64,000 nt of DNA, from NCBI GenBank assembly GCA_973895155.1, contig OZ316899.1, positions 3,534,001 through 3,598,000 of the forward strand, in the 5' to 3' direction. The notes under the pieces are model-generated. The model worked only from the letters and a program-made list of their open reading frames with translations. It was not told where the DNA came from and made no database searches. The DNA comes from Marsupella aquatica. Lineage: Eukaryota; Marchantiophyta. Shown here piece by piece: positions 31,502 through 43,102 of the stretch. The position numbers and the translations under genes are program-made. Position 1 is the first letter of the stretch; each line of letters starts with the position of its first letter.

Positions 31502-34500
31502 TCACGGTTCCGAAGATTCTGAGTCGGAACCAGAATCTGTACTCTGGGATCTGTCCGTGGACACAGCCTCATCATCTACGTACTGGCTGCGGGAGAAGTC
31601 ATCAACATAAGGATGTTTAATGAACTTTCGGTCAACACCCCTTCGTAATCGAAGACCTTTGTTTTCCCAACAAAGTGTCCTTGCACTTTCTGCTTTCCTT
31701 GCGGCTTTCTCTGCATAGGAGGGAAGAACAAACGGTTTTTCCGGTGTTTCTACGTTGTGTCTCACGATCTTCCTCCACAGTTTGAATCGTCTCCTTGCAT
31801 TCCACTCTGACCTGATATAACAAAGTCCATTTTGTAAGGCGCCTTTCCCCAAAACAACAAAAGAAATGTTATGAATTGACGGGAATGGAGAAAGAAGCTT
31901 ACGAGTTTATGAACATTACTCAGAAGAGTCACCACTATCGGTTTCATCTGCAGCTGCACGACGCTCTCCCTTTTCCTCCTCGGAGTTTCTTGTACCTTGT
32001 TCCTCTCCACCTTCACTCGATTCATCATCAGAATCAAAATTGAGAACCGACCGAAGCTTATCTCTCTTTTTTCTGTCGGCAGTAGGAACAGGTGGAGGTA
32101 ACACTGCAATCTCTTTGGGAGACAACAAATCCATGAAAACCTTTGAAGCGGTTTCAATAAATTCTTTCCGGTGTTCTATCCCGAGTACAAATCGTCCAGA
32201 GAAGTCGCCAGCAATGTAAGAGCTTCCAGCCCCAGCAGTCCAATCCATAAAAATATCACGAGGCCGTGTGACAAGCTCTATAACAGATTGCATAAAACCC
32301 ACAGACAGACGAGCATTTCCAGCAAACTCCATTTGCAGGAATGGATCTGATTTGAGCGAAGAGAGTCCGATCAAATTGGTAACCGAAGGGTCCTCACTGA
32401 TGGACAGCGGCCAAAATTTGGGGTCTTTGGGAATTTTACATTTCCCATTAATTCGGCCAAATATGTCGAGCTTGAGGGTAAACATCTCTCGGTCTGTCTT
32501 TGCCGCATACATCGGGTCAGACATCACAACATTATGTGAGCATATACACTGAAATTTCCTTGACTCCTGACAGGCAGCAATGACTTGCGACATGGGATCG
32601 TACTCCCCATTGTGTAGAATTACAAGGAACCCATCATCTGATAAAAATGGATCCATGGATTTGAAAAAAGATCTAGCCATTGAGTGATCTGGAATGTTCC
32701 ATTTAGGAACCTTCTTATCAATGATAGATGGTTTGAACCCGGTCGGTAGGTAAATGAAGCCGGCATCCACTCCAAACGATCTTACTTTTCCCCCCCGAAC
32801 AACTCCCTTCTCTTTAAATCCCAACTTAACGAGGTCTTTTCCCCATTTCTCCACATCACTAACCCACTCGGGCTTCTCCTCCTTGTTGAACGTCGAGTCA
32901 AAAAATTCAGAAAGGCTTGTCTCAACCATGCGATGGCGAGACACAGTTGTTTTGAAGTTTCCAACTTCACGTTGGAAACCAGAAGCTATAACACTCTCCC
33001 TTAAAGATTGTCCACCTTCGACAACTCTCTTTCGTTTCTTCCTGGTACTCGTGGCGTCGATAGGAACTATAACCTTCCCTTTGTCGACTGGAGTAATGGG
33101 GTCCGATCGAGCTCCCGTGTTTGCCTCAGAAACTTCAGGTGTAGCATCCTTTTTCGTATCTCCCGTTCCCACCGTATTAGACTTCCTCCCTCCTAAAATA
33201 TAACCAGGTCGTAGTTAGAATAAGTACTTTTAAAGTATTGAAAGAAGCTAGCGCCTGGCGCTAACCAAATGCAATTCACTTAAGTCGCAACCGAAGCCTA
33301 ATAACCAAGAAAGAGAATACCCTCAACAGAATATTTTTTGCCAGCGCCTGGCGCTGGCAAAATCATGGATAGCAATACTTACTCTTCTTTCCAGATTTAG
33401 TAGACTCACTCGGTGCTGCTAGCTCCGCTTTGGCTTTCGCGCGAGGTTTGCGACTCCGGTCCACATGCACAACAGTTGTTTCACAGATAGTTTGCAAGTT
33501 TGTGGCAGACTTGTCTACATCGTCAAGTAGACCCTGCTTCATGTCGGACACAAGTTTTGCTGGCATCTGAGACTTTGAAAGCTTATGGAAGGCATCTTTT
33601 TCCCTTTGATCAAAAGGAGAATCCCATCTATCTGTATCTAGATACCAGGGGCAGTGAGTTCTCTCCCATTCTGTCATTGGTCTCGGAGGAAATATGCCCT
33701 CCGTGGGGTACATAGAGTACAAATCAGCCAAGGCATCATCTTCACTTATTGAAATCCACTTCATAAAAGCTGCAGGATATGCCCAGAAGTAATCAGGTTT
33801 GGTTACCTCCATGTGCATGTAGAACCTATACACAAACCTCTTCGCTCGCTTCTGGTTTCTCTGGGTGTAATCTTCTTTGTCAGGGTACTTTGAAGGCCAC
33901 ATAGTGTGAAAGAACTTATTCTTCACGGAATCACCAAATCTCTTGAATTCATTTGTAACAAACTGAACTAGATCATCAAACGAACTACAATTCCACTCTT
34001 CCAATCTATTCGCGGGCATGGTTTGCTCAACTTCACGTAGACATGAATGTAACATGCCAGCAGCAATTCCCTCCACACTATTCCAAGTGATCCAAGTGTG
34101 GCACCATTGTTTGACTGGATCATCGTTAACACTTGCTGGGTGAAAAAACTGTCTCCGCAGCTCAGAATTGCAATGTGCCACAAGTAAAGTGCTTTGTAAC
34201 TTTGGGTCTATAGCAGAAACAGCGGTGAACAATCGTGCGCGGTCCATCGTACATACAACGGTGTCAGGCTTCTTCTCTCTCTTGTTTCTCTCTGTGACAG
34301 CATACATTTCTGCACATGTACTGAGGAAATCTTCAAATTCAGGACTTAATAAGGGCGTAATTTTTGAAGACTTCACTGCCCAATCTTTGGTTGCGTCTTT
34401 CATCATGGCCGCATGCCGTTTTGAAATCTCGTCCGCCGACCATGGACTCCCTTGAGCCTCCGCTGCCTCCATGTTGAGTTTGAATTGATGCGAGTACAAC

Positions 34501-35406
34501 TTTATCTTATTCTCACAAAGAATGTAAACAAGTGCTTCTTGTGGCATCTTCTTCGTATACCATGACCCCTTCCGAGTTTTCAGCCGAATGCTTTCAAACT
34601 TCTTGAAATTACCCGGGTCAATCAGTTTACTGTAATACTCAAGGTCATGCGCCAGAATTCGTTTGATTCTGTCCGCATCCAGGATCCAGGAAGGCTCTAC
34701 AACTGCTTGGCCAAGCCTACACGAACAAACGTTGAGAGTAAGAGTCAATGAAAAACAATTCATGTATAAGCAGCGCCGAGCGGTAGTAAATACAGCACTC
34801 GCAAGATTTAAGGAAAGAACTGGAAATCATGAGAACTTACTGATTCACGGTGTGCATAGCTGCCTCAATTTCAATGAGAGATCCCTTGTCTCCTTTAAAT
34901 ATTGTACAGAGCACACAAGGATGATATTTTGGATTGTCCGGGTTCTCCTCTGTTACAAGCGTCTAGGAGTACAGCCTGTGATTTCCATCGAATACAGAGA
35001 ACATCTTATCCTTCAAGACGAGAAAATCCGGGTCAGCCTCGCATTCAGCCTCAAACTTCTCGTTCTCCAATTGCCATATTGGATCCCATGAATCACGAAT
35101 GTCCTGGGTACAAGTCAGAACAATTCCGTTCTCATCCGTTGGCTGCACATAGAAACGCATCCCTATCGAAGAGTTGTAACCCATACTACGAAAAGAGTCT
35201 TTCAGCTTCTCGATGGAAGAGCTGTCTTTCTGCAGAGTACGAACCACCTCCATGTGAACCAATCGACACAGAGGGATTCGAGGCGGCTCCTTGTCAAATC
35301 CACGAGAATCCTTTCCAAAAGACATGACATGTTTTGAAATGAGATTAGTCTCAGCAAGCGCGCAATCCACAACATCCTGGATCGCAATTGTGTCTACGTT
35401 GTCCAT
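31502..35406 (-). pseudogene. Companion gene of element C1: ParB-like domain plus C-terminal DNA-methyltransferase-like domain (4 exons, one premature stop)
   Basis: Exons by GT-AG signals conserved in C2: 35406-34841, 34716-33383, 33192-31920, 31811-31502; total 3483 nt, exactly 1161 codons. Exon 1 is ParB-like: PRIPLCRLVHMEVV, a helical middle, then MFSVFDGNHRLYS (box II pattern). Exon 2 is an alpha-helical, Trp-rich region of unknown fold. Exon 3 has DPFLSDDGFLVILHNGEYD and SHNVVM, then DIFMDWTAGAGSSYIAGDFS and FVLGIEHRKEF, resembling motif I (DPFxGSGT...GIE) of beta-class N6/N4 DNA methyltransferases. The expected DPPY motif is not seen; VDAGFIYLPTG stands there in both copies, so catalysis is uncertain. 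Exon 4 is basic then Ser/Asp/Glu-rich (SDSESSEP). A TAG (34963-34965) right after NHRLYS, where C2 has Trp, makes this copy defective. Confidence 0.72.
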
Positions 35407-36561
35407 CTTTCTTCACAAAGGATTTGGACCCAAAACACCGCTGACAGAAGTGAGCGGCAACAACTTTGAGGAACGAGTTACACGACGTGTATAGACTGAA
35501 CCAGTAAACGAAGACTGCGAAGATTCAGAATAAGCTCGCTCCTGGTCAGGAACCGCACTATACCCTCTGGAAGAAGAGGGGAAATCAATACCTCCATCGT
35601 CTTCCTTCTAGAAGCGTACGAACTATCGTACAATGAAATTATGGAACTATAATCATCTCTGAACGTGTAATATATTCTAGCGGGAGGATGACATAACCTA
35701 GAGGAAAGCCATTAGCTCTGATGTTTGGCGGTTTCCAACGTCTGTATACGGAAGGTTTAATTACCAAAATCAAATGGTAGAAGATGCGTAACACACACGG
35801 AAGTCATAAGTTACCGTTGAATGTTACCGTTAAAGACATTTCCTAACATCATATCAATACTAGCGCCGAGCGCTAGCATTAATGATGACCATCAAGGTGA
35901 ACAATTTAGAGTATGCTTATAATAGCGCCCGACGCTAGTATAAACTGGAAGAAATTAAGAGGTCTTTTTTGAAGGAGCTATGACATAAATTTCGGCCTTT
36001 CCACCCCCATATTTTATTAAAGTATCCTTCAGTACATCGTTTACGGAGAAATATTTCTCAAATGTAATACTAGCGCCCGGCGCTAGTATAAATGTTCATT
36101 TATCATCCATAATCCATCAAAACCATCCTTTGAAGGCACCATTTATTCCCAATTACCACCTGGTATGTGGTCATAATGTTCATTTTCAGGGAATTTATTC
36201 TATACTAGCGCCGGGCGCTAGTTTGGAATGTCGAGATTTCAGACACATTTTTAGTGGCGTATTTTAGTTAGCGCCAGGCGCTACTAAAATTTGACAATAC
36301 CTTGTCATATCTTATGGTCTGTTTAAGTAAGGTTGGTGATCTTTTTAGCAATATGTTTGTGTCTGACATCCGGACTTCTTGGGGAAAAAATGACAAAAAT
36401 CATTTATGGTGCCAACGGATCCTCCATCGTCAATGTTTTATGTCGTATACAAACGGATCGGTTAACGTCAAATTCCCAGGTTCGACAGATATAAGCTGAA
36501 CAATACCATGAACTTTTCTTCTTTCAAACGCTATAGCCCTCGGTTTTTGTTTTTGTTCACC
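35407..36561. promoter_or_regulatory. Divergent intergenic region of element C1 with five clustered palindromes
   Basis: Noncoding stretch between the start of the companion gene (-) and the transposase (+). Five TAGCGCC-N-GGCGCTA palindromes lie at 35861, 35923, 36071, 36206 and 36269. Upstream minus-strand sequence 35590-35410 still resembles the C2 N-terminus (SESSQSSF, VYTRRVTRS), so the native start may be further 5'. Role as shared promoter or binding region is inferred from position. Confidence 0.5.
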
Positions 36562-39500
36562 ATGTCTCGGTCTATCGTTCTTTCTCAATTCGGTTCTGAA
36601 GATATTGTGACTATCCCCGTCCCCATGGAAGATACATACAAGCAGGTCCGGGAGAGGTATCTCTGCGGGAGATTTGATTTGAAGATGAATGACATTGAGG
36701 CCATTGTTCGAGAGCTCGAATCCATTGATGATATCGAGGATGCTGCAACGTTCAATGTCGATGACGGTGAACGGTTTTGGCATCTATACGCAGGGATCTC
36801 ATACTCGGTTCGTTTAAGACAGCATGCAGGACTGTCCAGTTTCCCGCCAGTTCCATGTGATGTGGTTGAGATTTCTTCAAGTGAGGATGGAGATCGTACT
36901 CTAAGTCCACCGTCGAAGAAGAAAAGCCCGCTCCCTGCTGTCGTGAAAGCTGAGACTCCGGGAAGCTCTAAGCAGTTGGAGGTCGTGTACCGGCGCAGTG
37001 CGATGGATACGTTACTCAAATCAACTGGTCATAGTGAGTTGTCACGGTTCATATCAGCGGGTGATTTCAGGCATGAACAAGTGTCCTGTCTGCCAACTAA
37101 GTACAATGGTAACGTCGTGTTTGAGTTGCCGCCCATTGATAAGATGCTCTCTAAAGGCTCTAGGCTTAGGGACATGGATCGTGCCAAAGATTGTTACATT
37201 TGGACACGCATATTTCCAACAACTGCAACTGTTCATCGTAAAAACCTTTGGCAGTTTGGGAAGGTTACCTGTACGGGATTCATTGAATGCAGGAACAAGT
37301 CCTGCGACTATTTCCAAAGGAAGAAGAAGGCAAATGCTAAGGCATGGCAGGGTACTCCAAAGCTCAGTGGTCAGTATGCTGTGGGATCTTTCATCGAAGA
37401 GGGAGGTGTTGTTTGTCATTACTACGAACAGATTCCTTTTTGTGTGAAGTACTGCCCTGCCCGTTTGTTTTACATGTACCCCCAAGTATTACTTGATGCG
37501 GAAACATGTAGTCATATGTCCCGCCTGGAAATTCATATAGGTGAGCACAACCATCCAGGTAGAAAAACCTTATGTAGGAGTGCGGAGAAGATAGCTGAGG
37601 ATCTAATTAAAAAAAACATGAAGCCAATCCTCTGTCAAAACTGGCAGGGATCTTGAATTCTGCTACAGGGTCCTTAGTGAAATCTCTCTGCGAACATGTT
37701 GACGACATGGTCGATATCGAAGAAACTGAAATATGGAAGTCTCTGATGGTCCTTTCCACTCCGCAGAAGTTTGCATCTCTTTGTCGGAGCGTTAGGATAG
37801 ACCAAAAAGGTCGGGGTGAATTAGATTTTCTCTCGCAAATGCAGAGGAGGATTCATGTGTCGTTTCTCCAGAGGTATTTGCTTCCAGGTCAGGGATGTCA
37901 GAACGATAGGCCTCACATCTTTAAAATGACCGTGAAAGGTCACGGTTCCGGTGTGGATCTTTTGAGGCAGATGCAACCGGGTGGAAGACTCAAAGGAGCC
38001 TGGGTAAGTTTCGATGTGATGCAGCGTGTCACCACGGATTGGTTTACTTTCAGCGCACACGTCTACGACCACAATTTCCGTGCACTGTGTACAATTTTCA
38101 CATGCGAGTTGAAAGGTGAAGACACTTAGTCTTTTGAAAAGGCATGGAGAGTGATGATTGAGGTTTGCAAAGAAAATGAACTTCAGGAGGTTGTCATCCA
38201 AGGATTTATGGCCGACAATGCACAAGCTGGATGGAATGCAGTGCGAAATGTTTTTTTTGGTGGACACCCGGACCCGGAGAGGGAGCGCTCTGATGCATTT
38301 CACTTTTATCAATCTTTTCATCGTCATTCCAAGGAAGGAGTACTGGAAGAATGTCAATCGGAGCATAAGAGACTTTGGGAGAAACTGAGAAATGCTCCAT
38401 CATTTGTGGCAGCATACCGGGTGTCCCGAGAGATTGTTGTGTGGTGGCAATCAGGAAACTGTGTCCCGGAAAGCTGAAGATGCTGCAAAGCTGGATATCT
38501 TGGTGGGTTGTTCGATGGCGCCAGTGGGGCAATTTTATTCGAGTGGTAAGGCATCCATCTATCTAGACTGTAATGTTCATCAACTTCATATTAGCGCCAG
38601 GCGCTGGTTATTTTCTCCATACACGTCAAAACAAGTAGTACAAGAAATTGAAGCCAATATGTAGTTAGAATTCAGTATTAAACATTGAAATTGTATTTCA
38701 GGCCTGTTCTACATATTTATGTTGCCAGCGCCGGGCGCTGGTAATAGAATACTACTTACGGTTGACATTTTTGTATGGCAGAGCAAAAGCGCTGAGGAAG
38801 GTGCCTTGATCCCCAACTGTATAGGGTCAGAATCAAGACATGCATCCATGAAAGCCTCGGCTACAAAGAAAAAGGTCGGTCTTTATGAAGCTTGCGAAGT
38901 TGACCAAAACCGTGCTCTGTCTCAAGTTGCCGGATACAGTGCATACCGTAAAGGCTTGAACCGGGGGAAGGGGCCAACTATATGGGAATTGGCGTTCCGT
39001 TCCGCCGATCAAGCAGGTTCGCCAAGATTGTTTGAAGAAGCGACTAATATGCTTCTATCTAACGCAACAGAATTCGATTTGGAAAGAAGTACTCCCCTGA
39101 ATGGAGATATAATGACGAAGTCAATGAAGAGGAAGGGACATGCAATTGGGACTGTCTCTCCACAAGATTCCCATCGGCATGACACCGTTCTAATAACCAC
39201 ACCAAATACTCGTGGTTTGAAAAGGAAGAACCTGAACAGAACTGATTTTTCTTCTATTCCCTCAAGTTCTGATCATCCTGTCACAAAGGCGGTGAATCTC
39301 TCAGGTATGGTCACATCAGAGAGTGATACTGATTCACTGGACTATACTCCTCAAACAACCCGAACAACAAGATCCTCAAAACCTCCGTTCAGTGCCCCAG
39401 TAGCACTTCAGAATAAACTTCCACGCACGATTGTGCTAGAGAAGGATGTCCCTCCGGGGCAGTGGCAGTTGCGACGGACATCGAAGTATGGAGCAGGTCC

Positions 39501-40056
39501 GCAATGCAATGGTACACTGAATGGGAGTTCGGATCGCGATGAGTGTCAAAATTGTATCAAGAAGGTTGGCTTCCATTCGTCTGAAGGTGTTGTCGGAATT
39601 GTCGTGAAGGGCCATCGTCTCTTCAGGGGCGAACCCATCTCCGAAATGATTTGGTTTTGCCCGAACCAAGCGTGTTACAAGAGTCATCCGCGTTGTGGTG
39701 TTCAGAAGCTTCCTCCTTTTCCTGACATTTTGCCTGTTCTGAAGGGTACGAGCCTGTCTCCTTCTGAAATTACATTCCTGGAAGAGCAAGGACTTGTCTT
39801 AGCGCGAACAATAGGATTGAGTCGATCTGCGCCATCTGCTTTTGACCTCAGGATAAATGTTAACGTGTTCCCAGAAACAATAAGGTTTTTGGAGCCGAAT
39901 CTCCGACTTGGTAGTCGGAATGGGAGGAACTCAAGGCCTCGGTCTAATCTCACTGTGGGTCACACGAAGCGAATGGAGTCTGCACGACAAGAAGTGATGA
40001 GTTTGGATGGGGAATGGAATGTTCAGACCGGAAATGCTTTTGGAAAGCAATTTTGA
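36562..40056 (+). pseudogene. MULE-like transposase of element C1, broken
   Basis: The start MSRSIV is chosen because C2 begins MGRSIV at the matching place. The N-terminal domain is unique to the family. A GCM/WRKY-like zinc finger follows (CTGFIECRNKSC, then HIGEHNHPG, about 37270-37560). The core has FKMTVKGHGSGVDLL, AWVSFDVMQR and FMADNAQAGWNAV (probable second catalytic Asp). The C-terminal exon (from 38782) has RHASMKASATKKKVGLYEA, NLLLSNA-type residues and a Cys-rich end. Breaks: a frameshift at an A8 run (37609-37616), TAG at 38127-38129, and a frameshift near 38450. An intron of about 38546-38781 with two palindromes follows; its phase is not resolved. Not functional as it stands. 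Confidence 0.78.
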
Positions 40057-41001
40057 ATTCGAACCCATGAGAACCATCGATCACCAAGCACATACTTCAT
40101 CCAAATCTGTATCTTCCCCGCTTGCTCTTGTGAAGACTTCTTCCTCCGACATTCGCGTGGCAAGTCGTACATGCCTTGCAAACATCTATACTGGGTGTAC
40201 ATAAATGTTTTCAAACTTGAGATTGAGGAGTCGACTCTTTGTAGCCAACCTATTTTGACTTTAGGCGAAGTCAGGCTTGTGCTGGAGAGGCAGAACTTGA
40301 ATGGCTTATGAGAGAGATTGAAACTGCCCAATAGGTCGTCGTTCAATATAACGGTTATTCCCTATTTTGTCTTTTTCCAACGGATATTTTAGTTGTTTTA
40401 TTGAGACTTTGTTGGTTAGCGTCGGGCGCTGGTTCTAGGAAACCGGATATTCATTGCTTCATTATGTACGTGCATTGTGGAAGAATGACCTCTTGTTTTA
40501 TTTAAAATGTGTAAGTTGATTAAATTGTCTACTGTCTTCAAAGCCTCGAGGATGTGATTTGTCATTTGTTTGTGACGTTACAAGGTCCATTTAATCAACT
40601 CCTTTAGATTGGGTTCATTTGGACTCCACGATTGACATGTGCTATGGTGGGTCCCACTCTAAGGGTCACTATTTGGCGATGAAAATAGATTGATTTGCAT
40701 GAATGTTTCTTTAGGCACACTCCTAATACCATGTTTTTTATCTTCTACAATAAATTGTTGTGTAAATGGAGGATTGATAGTACACTTCATCCATCGGATG
40801 GCACAAAATAATTGTTTGTTTTAAACTTTATTGCCCCCCCAAAAATTATGCCATTAGAGTGGTGGATATGCACGTTATGGTTTAGGCAAAACTGGTAACA
40901 GGGACAAGCTTACTGGTAACAGGTACAATTTCCCTGTTAATAGAAAATAAACCCCTGGTAACAGGTTTTCTGTTTTCTATTTTCTGTCATGGCTATCATA
41001 C
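40057..41001. other. Right flank of element C1 without gene
   Basis: AT-rich, with one palindrome (40417-40431), CTGGTAACAGG repeats near 40890-40965 and the right terminal repeat (about 40955-40990). No ORF worth noting. Confidence 0.6.
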
Positions 41002-41010
41002 CCGTCTCTC
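41002..41010. repeat. Right 9-bp target duplication of element C1 (CCGTCTCTC)
   Basis: Second copy of the duplication. Gypsy LTR sequence resumes directly after it (CAAGGCCAG). Confidence 0.93.
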
Positions 41011-42570
41011 CAAGGCCAGAAAAACCCACCTAGCTGGGACCAGCTTTGTAACGTTGACACGGGGAAGGGTTCATCGATCAAACCGAGCGTACCACTCAAG
41101 AATGACCTCGATGTGGCTAGCAAAATACGCCTTCCCGCCAATGTACAGCGTCTTCCTTTGCCGCTCCATCTCTTCATGGAATTTCTTAGCGAAGTACAAC
41201 GCCCACTTCCTAGGTCGATAGTTCTCGACCTGGATAACCTGGGCGGCGAAGATCTCCCCCTGGGTTCCATCATGTGGAGGGCGTACCTCTGGAACTCCAG
41301 TCGCTCAGCTATCTCGGGGATGAGGCAGGTCCTCATCACAAACCCGTTGTCCACTGCTCCTTCCGAGGGAAAACTTGAGGATTGGTACTTGGCTCCCTTG
41401 CCCCCGGGAGCCCGTGATTCGACTCGATGGTCACCTTCGGGTAATCCAAAGATCATCCTGAGCCGTTCTTCCGTGAGGGACATATTCCTTCCCCGCAGCC
41501 AAGTATGCTGACGTGTATCATCATAATTCTTGACGAATTCTGTCATGTCCTCCCCGTAGTACCTGCAAGTGTTCCAGGGCAGAGCGGCGAGGTGCTCGAA
41601 TCCCTGAGTCTTCAGGTACACCGCATGCTTGGGATGGAGGATGTTCTTATGCACGTTTTCCCCCATGCGGTGCATTGTTACCTTGGCCACGGCTACCTGG
41701 AACCACGGTCACGGCTACCTTGGCCACGGCTACCTGGTAACCTGGATGCAGTGGCGGGTTCCTTCCTCTTCTTCCCCCGTGACTGGCTCGGGGAAGGTGA
41801 CACCTCCCCATCCTCTCGATCGGGCATAGGTAGTACTACCGCCGTTAGTATTGGTCCCAGGGCGGCCACGGTCACCGTGTTGTCTGCTGGAGCCGCTCCT
41901 TGGGTCCGAGCATGGGGAGGGGACGATGCAGTGTCAGCCCCCTGAGTGTTTACTCCTCTGGGCCACCTGAGCAAGGGTGGGGTAGCCTCGTCATCATTGC
42001 TAAGGTCCACAGCGTTGATGACGGAGCGTACTTGTACTGCTGGCGGGGCGATCGGCGGTGGGGGTTGGCTAGGCTGAGGCTGAGACTGAAGCTGAGCCTG
42101 AAGCTGAGCCTGAGCCTGAGTCTGCATTGGTACGGGTACGGGTATGGGGTCCACTGGGCTGGCGCCGGTGGTTGCGGGTCTAGTTCCCATGAAGCTCTAC
42201 AGGTGCTGGTAGAAGTTCTTCAAAGCAAGTGCGGACGACCTTGTCGAACGGGTAGTGGTGGACTCGCTGTTGATGATAGCCCAAACCTGAGCAGGGATGT
42301 GGTCGAAGTGATGTCGTTGCAAGTTGATCATACCCGGGATATTGAAGACCTCGTCCGGAAGCCGAAGCAATGCTTCCCAGAAACCGATATATTTGTCTCC
42401 GTTGAAGAAGTACCCAGATACCTCTGCTGGTCGGTAAAGCTCGCTCTGAGACGGGTAGTAAAAATTAAGGATGTAGTGGTGTCGTCCTGCTAGGCGGGAT
42501 GGCTCTCTCGTACTCGCGTTTGATTTCGTATCGGCGCGGGTTGGCGTGTTTCAATAAGTCGGCCAAGTGC
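41011..42570 (-). pseudogene. LTR-internal ORF, N-terminal part (5' LTR copy)
   Basis: Continues the ORF at 28561-29613 upstream of element C1. It keeps ALPWNTCRYYGED where the 3' LTR copy has a stop, and contains NMSLTEERLRMIFGLPEGDH. It has its own lesions: a frameshift near 41265 and changes around 42190-42500. The Gln/Pro-rich linker is conserved. Confidence 0.85.
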
Positions 42571-43102
42571 CTTCCGGTAGATAGGAACTGCGTCCAGAAT
42601 CGAATAGCCGAGCTGGAGAGGATCGTGTGCAACATTCAGAGGAGATAGTAGTGGCGACTTAGAGCGAACGAGAGAGCTGGGGTCGAAGCTGGCGCGTGGA
42701 CTGATGGACTGGTGCACTCCAAAGGGTCGGCTCCCTTTTTATACCTTGAGGGCTTGCCGATCCCTCGACATCTCCTCGACGCCCATAGGCTGAACCGCTC
42801 ACGCTTGTGGTGTACCGGCCACTCCGCCAGTCTGAGTCAGCGCATGTCAATGGCCGCTTCCTTAAGTTTGTTATACGGACCCGAGGGAGGGGCCCCTCCA
42901 CGCTCGTAACCCGGGTGTGCGAATAGCGACCCATCGCCAGTCCGAACCTGAATTCCCCCTTATTGCCTAATGATGTCCTACCCATAATGATTACCTAAAT
43001 ACTGTTGTTATGCTAATAATAGCGGCCTAAGACACTCCTAACGCGCGTGCTGAACGTAGTTAGACCGAATCACTCATTAACTGCCGTACCGGCGGCGTCA
43101 CA

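Larger units (their letters stand above)
30061..40431. repeat. Sixteen dispersed 15-bp palindromes TAGCGCC-N-GGCGCTA in element C1
   Basis: Starts: 30061, 30184, 30286, 31348, 31454, 33250, 33342, 34771, 35861, 35923, 36071, 36206, 36269, 38592, 38726, 40417. Perfect 7-bp arms with one free centre base occur at 30184, 33250, 36071, 36206 and 36269; 33342 and 38726 are also perfect with outer C/G. The others have one or two changes, often C-to-T or G-to-A. All are outside exons: in introns (33250, 33342, 34771, 38592, 38726), the divergent promoter region (35861-36283) or flanks. None was seen outside the two C elements. Confidence 0.95.
29623..41001. mobile_element. Element C1: 11.4-kb MULE-like DNA transposon with a ParB-methyltransferase companion gene
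   Basis: Ends are fixed by comparison with the empty site in the other LTR. The 9-bp duplication and a transposase with the GCM/WRKY-type zinc finger and MULE-like core support the Mutator superfamily. Terminal repeats are degenerate: GACAGCAAACAGATAACAG (29639 on) against GACAGAAAATAGAAAACAG (complement of about 40970-40988). Contents: small ORF 30298-30729 (-), companion gene 31502-35406 (-), transposase 36562-40056 (+), and 16 copies of a 15-bp palindrome in noncoding parts. A related copy (C2) starts near 55050. Confidence 0.88.
17595..43102 (-). mobile_element. Complete Ty3/gypsy element with ~4-kb ORF-bearing LTRs, carrying a nested MULE-like insertion
   Basis: In element orientation (minus): 5' LTR 43102-27694 (interrupted by element C1), primer binding site near 27681-27664, gag-protease 27453-24613, pol 24612-21577, polypurine tract about 21626-21610, 3' LTR 21609-17595. 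LTRs start TGTGACGCC and end GTGACA. The 5-bp duplication ATGCA flanks it. Without the nested 11.4 kb the element is about 14.1 kb. The two LTRs differ by only a few percent by eye, so insertion is fairly recent. This element disrupts the transposase gene of element B. Confidence 0.93.
27694..43102 (-). repeat. 5' LTR of gypsy element, interrupted by element C1
   Basis: The LTR consists of 27694-29622 and 41011-43102 (about 4021 bp), split by element C1 and its second target-duplication copy. Plus-strand ends TGTCACG (27694) and GGCGTCACA (43102) match the other LTR. A local expansion of a GGCTACC(T)TGG repeat is present at 41695-41745 relative to the 3' LTR. Confidence 0.92.

Noticed and set aside
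31914-31920. TAA right after the codons DSSE as the end of the companion gene
   Set aside because: A GTAATG donor precedes it in both C1 and C2, and splicing to 31811 gives a frame-consistent total of 1161 codons.
31502-35406. Bacterial contamination or plasmid partition genes
   Set aside because: Spliceosomal introns, eukaryotic transposase partner, 9-bp duplication within a plant gypsy LTR.
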